16,888 nucleotides of DNA from JBBQSN01 sp038213835. GTDB lineage: Bacteria; Actinomycetota; Actinomycetes; Actinomycetales; CAWJMD01. The position numbers were made by a program, and so were the translations under genes. Below are positions 13,340-16,888 of the stretch, in pieces (position 1 is the first letter of the stretch; the number at the start of each line of letters is the position of its first letter). The notes below the pieces were generated by a model. That model made no database searches and had not been told where the DNA came from. It saw only the letters and a program-made list of their open reading frames with translations. Location of the stretch: NCBI GenBank assembly GCA_038213835.1, contig JBBQSN010000074.1:1-16888 (forward strand), in the 5' to 3' direction.

Positions 13340-13903
13340 ATGACGCCGAGGGACCACGAGGCGGTCGTGCGCGAGCTGGTGGAGGCGCGCTGGCCGACCC
13401 TGGTGCGGTTCGGCGTCCTGCTGACCGGCGACGTCGGCCACGCCGAGGACCTCGTCCAGTCGGCGCTGGAGAAGTGCTGGCGCCGGTGGCCGCACGTCGA
13501 CGTCGAGTCCCCGGAGCGCTACGTCAAGGCCGCGATGGCGAACCTGTCGGCGTCGCGGTGGCGCAAGCGCCGGTTCCGCGAGGTGGCGCTGGACCACGCC
13601 GGCGAGGGGCCCGCGCGCGAGGGCGGTCAGGAGCAGGTGCTGCTGCGCGACGAGCTGTGGCGCGAGCTGCAGCAGCTGCCGCCGCGGATGCGGGCGGTGG
13701 TGGTGCTGCGCTGGGTCGAGGACCTCTCCGAGGCCCAGACCGCCGCGGCGCTGGGCTGCTCGGTGGGGTCGGTGAAGAGCCAGTCGTCACGCGCGCTGGC
13801 CAGGTTGCGGGGTCAGCTGCAGGGGACTGCGCACAGCGGTGGACGAGGTGGCGTCCCGGTACTGGCCGCCGCCCACGAGGCAAGGAAGGGGCTCGGGCGA
13901 TGA
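13340..13903 (+). CDS. SigE-family ECF RNA polymerase sigma factor
   Basis: A 187-residue extracytoplasmic-function sigma-70 factor. Region 2 spans about 14-80, with RWPTLVRFGVLLTGD, HAEDLVQSALEKCWRRW (core binding and -10 recognition) and YVKAAMANLSASRWRKRR. Region 4 spans about 105-158, with LQQLPPRMRAVVVLRWVEDLSE and the helix-turn-helix TAAALGCSVGSVKSQSSRALARL for -35 recognition. The wording matches the actinobacterial SigE subfamily of ECF factors. After region 4 there is a roughly 27-residue Gly/Ala-rich tail. The start is ATG 13340, preceded by a G-run (13331-13336), in preference to GTG 13280, which would add 20 non-family residues. It overlaps the next gene by ATGA, so the pair is translationally coupled and the partner is the likely regulator. 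Confidence 0.94.
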   Translation: MTPRDHEAVVRELVEARWPTLVRFGVLLTGDVGHAEDLVQSALEKCWRRWPHVDVESPERYVKAAMANLSASRWRKRRFREVALDHAGEGPAREGGQEQVLLRDELWRELQQLPPRMRAVVVLRWVEDLSEAQTAAALGCSVGSVKSQSSRALARLRGQLQGTAHSGGRGGVPVLAAAHEARKGLGR

Positions 13904-15363
13904 GCGTTCAGGAGTCGTTGCAGGAGCAGCAGATCGGTGCGCGACTTGGGGACCTGGCGTCGACCGTCGAGGTGGGCGCGCCCGACTGGGGGTCGGTGCG
14001 GCGTGGTGTCGTCCGGGCTCGCCGGCGACGCCGTGCCACGACGGTCGGGAAGTTCGCAGGCGGCCTGATGGCGGTCGCGGCGGTGGTCGGGTCGGTCCAG
14101 GTGGGCTGGTTGCCCTATCCGGCCTGGGCGCCGGCTGCGTCGCTGTCCGCCGTCACCGGCGGCACCTCGGCGCTCGCCGACGGACCGACGAAGGGGTCGC
14201 TGGCCGACGACCAGGGTTGGTTGTCTTCCTTCCGCGATTACGTCGCTGACCAGCGTCAGGACGAGTCGGACGGCGAGACCTGGAAGGTGGCATCAGCCGA
14301 GAACGTCGACGTGGTCTTCGCCGGCGACGTCGAGGGGCACCGGCTGGCCCTGGTCGAGGCGCCGTACCGCTGGGGTGCGATCGAGTACCGCCAGCAGACC
14401 TGGTTCATGGGGCCCGCGGGGGCGCCGGCGGGCGACATGGTCGACAACGGTGGCAGTGATCCTCAGGACATCGCCTACGTCGGGTTCGGCCCCGGGACGG
14501 GGTACGGCGGTGCCTCGGGTGGGGAGGGGCTGCTCGTCGTCGCGGCCGGGGACCGCGAGGTGACGGTCGCCCTGGGCAGGACCCTGACCGCGGACGGTGG
14601 CACGGCGCCGCGCGACCGGGTCTCGATCGAGACCGGCGACGACGGGCTCGCGGTGTGGACAGCCACGGACCCTGGCTACTTCGACCTTGAGATCGACGGC
14701 GAACAGGTCTGGACCTTCGGGGGGTCGAGCATCGGCTTCGACATGACGTGGAGCGGGCGCGGCGAGCGGATGCCGCTCGACCAGCAGATGGCCGGCGCCG
14801 CCCAGAGCGCTCTCGGGAAACTGGGACTGGTCGACCTGCCCGCCGAGCTGGTCTGGGCAGGCACGGAACCCAGCTCCCCGATCCTCCTGGCCATGCGAGC
14901 GTCGAGCGGGGCGACCGTGGTCGCCGCAGCCCATACGGTTGACGGTCCACCGCCGGGGGCCTCGGCCGACGGCGCTGGCCGGTGGGTCGACCACGACGTG
15001 ATCGAGGTGCGACCGGCCGGTGCCGACGCCGTTCTGGCCTGGCAGCTGGGCCGCACGACGTGGTCGACGAAGGACTCGCCAGAGAGCAGCACCACTTCCA
15101 GCGGTGAGGGAGAGACCTGGTTCGGCACGACTGGTCCGTCGAGGACGATCGCGTTCGTCGGTCCCGAGGAGGCGGTCGCGGTCGAGGTGCTCGATGCCGA
15201 GGGAGCGGTGCTGCGGACCGTGCAGCTCGTCGACGGCGGTGGTTCGGTCGAGGTGGAGGACGCAGCTCTGGTCCGCTTCCTCGGTGGTGACGGAGCCGAC
15301 CTGGGAGTCACCGACGTCGTCGCGTGGTCCGCTGAGAACTCCCTGCCTGGGCTGCTGCCCTGA
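13900..15363 (+). CDS. Single-pass membrane protein, putative anti-sigma partner with a large exported domain (function unknown)
   Basis: I do not recognise a named family. The product has 487 residues. Residues 1-47 are cytoplasmic, amphipathic and end in RARRRRR. One transmembrane helix spans about 51-69 (FAGGLMAVAAVVGSVQVGW). The remaining 415 or so residues should be outside the membrane by the positive-inside rule. The outer part is rich in Gly, Asp, Val, Thr and Trp, looks beta-rich, contains a low-complexity Ser/Thr stretch (SPESSTTSSGEGE), and the whole protein has no cysteine. The 4-base overlap with the sigma gene, the short basic cytoplasmic segment and the single helix point to a transmembrane anti-sigma factor. 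However, the zinc-finger anti-sigma motif (HxxxCxxC) is missing and the cytoplasmic part is very short. The ATG at 13900 is supported by AAGGAAGGGG upstream. Confidence 0.85.
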   Translation: MSVQESLQEQQIGARLGDLASTVEVGAPDWGSVRRGVVRARRRRRATTVGKFAGGLMAVAAVVGSVQVGWLPYPAWAPAASLSAVTGGTSALADGPTKGSLADDQGWLSSFRDYVADQRQDESDGETWKVASAENVDVVFAGDVEGHRLALVEAPYRWGAIEYRQQTWFMGPAGAPAGDMVDNGGSDPQDIAYVGFGPGTGYGGASGGEGLLVVAAGDREVTVALGRTLTADGGTAPRDRVSIETGDDGLAVWTATDPGYFDLEIDGEQVWTFGGSSIGFDMTWSGRGERMPLDQQMAGAAQSALGKLGLVDLPAELVWAGTEPSSPILLAMRASSGATVVAAAHTVDGPPPGASADGAGRWVDHDVIEVRPAGADAVLAWQLGRTTWSTKDSPESSTTSSGEGETWFGTTGPSRTIAFVGPEEAVAVEVLDAEGAVLRTVQLVDGGGSVEVEDAALVRFLGGDGADLGVTDVVAWSAENSLPGLLP

Positions 15364-15434
15364 CCCGAGAGCGTGTCCCGGTGGGCGAGACGCGGTGCCC
15401 ATGGGTCGGACACCGGGCGTCCTGCGGCAGGCCG

Positions 15435-15440
15435 TAGACT
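15435..15440 (+). promoter_or_regulatory. -10 element of ilvD (leaderless)
   Basis: TAGACT (TANNNT) ends 7 bases before the ATG at 15448. There is no Shine-Dalgarno between them, so the transcript probably begins at the start codon. With no leader there is no room for a peptide attenuator. A -35 is not recognisable. Confidence 0.65.
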
Positions 15441-15447
15441 CACCGCC

Positions 15448-16888
15448 ATGCCCCCCTCCTCGGCCCCGCGTCCCGACGTCAAGCCGCGCAGCCGGCAGGT
15501 CACTGACGGCCTCGAGGCCACCGCCTCGCGCGGCATGCTCCGCGCGGTCGGCATGGGCGACGAGGACTGGGCCAAGCCGCAGGTGGGGGTGGCGTCCTCG
15601 TGGAACGAGATCACCCCCTGCAACCTGTCTCTGGACCGGCTGGCCAAGGCGGTCAAGGACGGCGTGCATGCGGCCGGTGGCTACCCGCTGGAGTTCGGCA
15701 CCATCTCCGTCTCCGACGGCATCTCGATGGGCCACGAGGGGATGCACTTCTCCCTGGTCTCGCGCGAGGTGCTCGCCGACTCGGTCGAGACGGTCGTGCA
15801 GGCCGAGCGGCTCGACGGCACGGTGCTGCTGGCCGGTTGCGACAAGTCGCTGCCCGGCATGCTGATGGCGGCCGCGCGGCTCGACCTCGCGTCGGTGTTC
15901 CTCTACGCCGGCTCGATCCTGCCCGGTCGGGCCAAGATGTCCGACGGCTCCGAGCGCGACGTCACGATCATCGACGCCTTCGAGGCGGTCGGCGCCTGCT
16001 CCCGCGGGCTGATGAAGCGTGAGGACGTCGACGCCATCGAGCGCGCCATCTGTCCCGGCGAGGGCGCCTGCGGCGGCATGTACACCGCGAACACGATGGC
16101 CAGCGCCGCCGAGGCGCTCGGCATGTCGCTGCCGGGTTCGGCAGCACCGCCGGCCACGGACCGGCGTCGCGACGGCTTCGCGCGGCGCAGCGGCAAGGCC
16201 GCTGTCGCCTTGCTGGAGAACGGGATCACCGCCCGCCAGATCATGACCCGCGAGGCGTTCGAGAACGCGATCGCCGTCGTGATGGCGTTCGGCGGGTCCA
16301 CCAACGCCGTCCTGCACCTGCTCGCCATCGCCCACGAGGCCGAGGTCGAGCTCACCCTCGACGACTTCGCGCGGATCGGCGCGAAGGTCCCGCACCTGGC
16401 CGACGTCAAGCCGTTCGGTCGGCACGTCATGGTCGACGTCGACCGCATCGGTGGCGTCCCGGTGATCATGAAGGCGCTGCTGGACGCCGGCCTCATGCAC
16501 GGCGACATCCTCACCGTCACCGGCCGCACGATGGCCGACAACCTGGCGGACCTCGACCCGCCGGAGCTCGACGGCCACGTGCTGCGCAGGCTCTCCGAGC
16601 CGATCCACGCCACCGGCGGCATCACCGTCCTGCACGGGTCGCTCGCCCCCGAGGGGGCGGTCGTGAAGTCGGCCGGGTTCGACTCCGACGTCTTCGAGGG
16701 CACCGCCCGGGTCTTCGACACCGAGCAGCCAGCGATGCACGCGCTGACCGACGGCACCATCAGCGCGGGAGACGTCGTCGTGATCCGGTACGAGGGTCCC
16801 ACGGGCGGGCCGGGCATGCGCGAGATGCTCGCCATCACCGGCGCGATCAAGGGCGCCGGCCTCGGCAAGGACGTCCTGCTGCTCACCG
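15448..16888 (+). CDS. ilvD: IlvD, dihydroxy-acid dehydratase, 3'-truncated by the window
   Basis: IlvD catalyses dehydration of 2,3-dihydroxy-isovalerate and -methylvalerate to the 2-oxoacids, the third common step of valine and isoleucine synthesis, and supplies leucine and pantothenate precursors. 480 complete codons are visible and no stop is reached; the window cuts just as LLLT begins the second dehydratase signature. The three iron-sulphur ligands are present: Cys58 (TPCN), Cys131 in the first signature CDKSLPGMLMAA, and Cys208 in GACGGMYTANTM. The Mg/Lys neighbourhood (Asp132-Lys133) is intact. Other conserved blocks are SDGISMGHEGM, FGGSTNAVLHL and YEGPTGGPGM. The family length is about 560-620, so roughly 80-140 residues lie beyond the window. 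The gene has its own leaderless promoter, separate from the sigma operon that ends 84 bases upstream. Confidence 0.97.
   Translation, partial: MPPSSAPRPDVKPRSRQVTDGLEATASRGMLRAVGMGDEDWAKPQVGVASSWNEITPCNLSLDRLAKAVKDGVHAAGGYPLEFGTISVSDGISMGHEGMHFSLVSREVLADSVETVVQAERLDGTVLLAGCDKSLPGMLMAAARLDLASVFLYAGSILPGRAKMSDGSERDVTIIDAFEAVGACSRGLMKREDVDAIERAICPGEGACGGMYTANTMASAAEALGMSLPGSAAPPATDRRRDGFARRSGKAAVALLENGITARQIMTREAFENAIAVVMAFGGSTNAVLHLLAIAHEAEVELTLDDFARIGAKVPHLADVKPFGRHVMVDVDRIGGVPVIMKALLDAGLMHGDILTVTGRTMADNLADLDPPELDGHVLRRLSEPIHATGGITVLHGSLAPEGAVVKSAGFDSDVFEGTARVFDTEQPAMHALTDGTISAGDVVVIRYEGPTGGPGMREMLAITGAIKGAGLGKDVLLLT

Noticed and set aside
14293..16740. Minus-strand open frame of 815 codons opposite the sigma partner and ilvD
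   Set aside because: It overlaps the certain ilvD gene in antisense and has the composition of a GC shadow frame.

Overview
The window reads as chromosomal DNA of a high-GC actinobacterium. The third codon position is almost always G or C, several genes look leaderless (a TANNNT -10 box 6-8 bases before the start codon), and there is an actinobacterial SigE-type ECF sigma factor and a GatCAB-type amidotransferase. The gene content and order suggest Nocardioidaceae or a close relative. That assignment is from memory of such genomes, not from a search. Coding density is very high: the longest stretch without a gene is about 111 bases (13229-13339). I see no tRNA, rRNA, CRISPR array, transposase or attachment site.

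Layout. (1) 1-2907: 3' part of gatA and complete gatB, overlapping by 4 bases, encoding the tRNA-dependent amidotransferase. (2) 2989-5358: a membrane GGDEF-EAL protein for cyclic-di-GMP turnover. (3) 5371-6612, minus strand: a lipoprotein of the soluble glucose dehydrogenase (PQQ) fold, tail to tail with the GGDEF-EAL gene and head to head with (4) 6640-7590, a D-2-hydroxyacid dehydrogenase. (5) 7595-8401 and 8477-9982, minus strand: a SAM methyltransferase and a DHA2-type drug exporter. (6) 10042-10644: a TetR regulator divergent from the exporter, with a three-half-site operator between them. (7) 10698-11828: a zinc-independent MDR quinone oxidoreductase with a MerR-type 19-bp-spacer promoter. 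(8) 11806-12270, minus strand: a MerR regulator, its 3' end overlapping the oxidoreductase gene by 23 bp and divergent from (9) 12371-13228, an NmrA/QorB-like NAD(P)-binding protein. (10) 13340-15363: an ECF sigma factor translationally coupled to a single-pass membrane protein with a large exported domain, preceded by a candidate ECF promoter and a 5' hairpin. (11) 15448-end: the 5' 480 codons of ilvD, with a leaderless -10.

How the genes fit together. The flanks (gatAB, ilvD) are housekeeping. The middle, roughly 7595-13228, looks like an accessory stress or detoxification block: an exporter under its own TetR repressor, and a MerR regulator flanked by two NAD(P)H-linked oxidoreductases that may form one regulon. 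The sigma factor and membrane protein pair is a self-contained signalling unit whose signal is unknown.

I did not find a wholly new system. The least explained protein is the 487-residue, cysteine-free membrane partner of the sigma factor. The best regulatory signals are the TetR operator, the MerR-type promoter, the putative autoregulatory ECF promoter, and hairpins that contain the stop codons of both genes at two convergent junctions.
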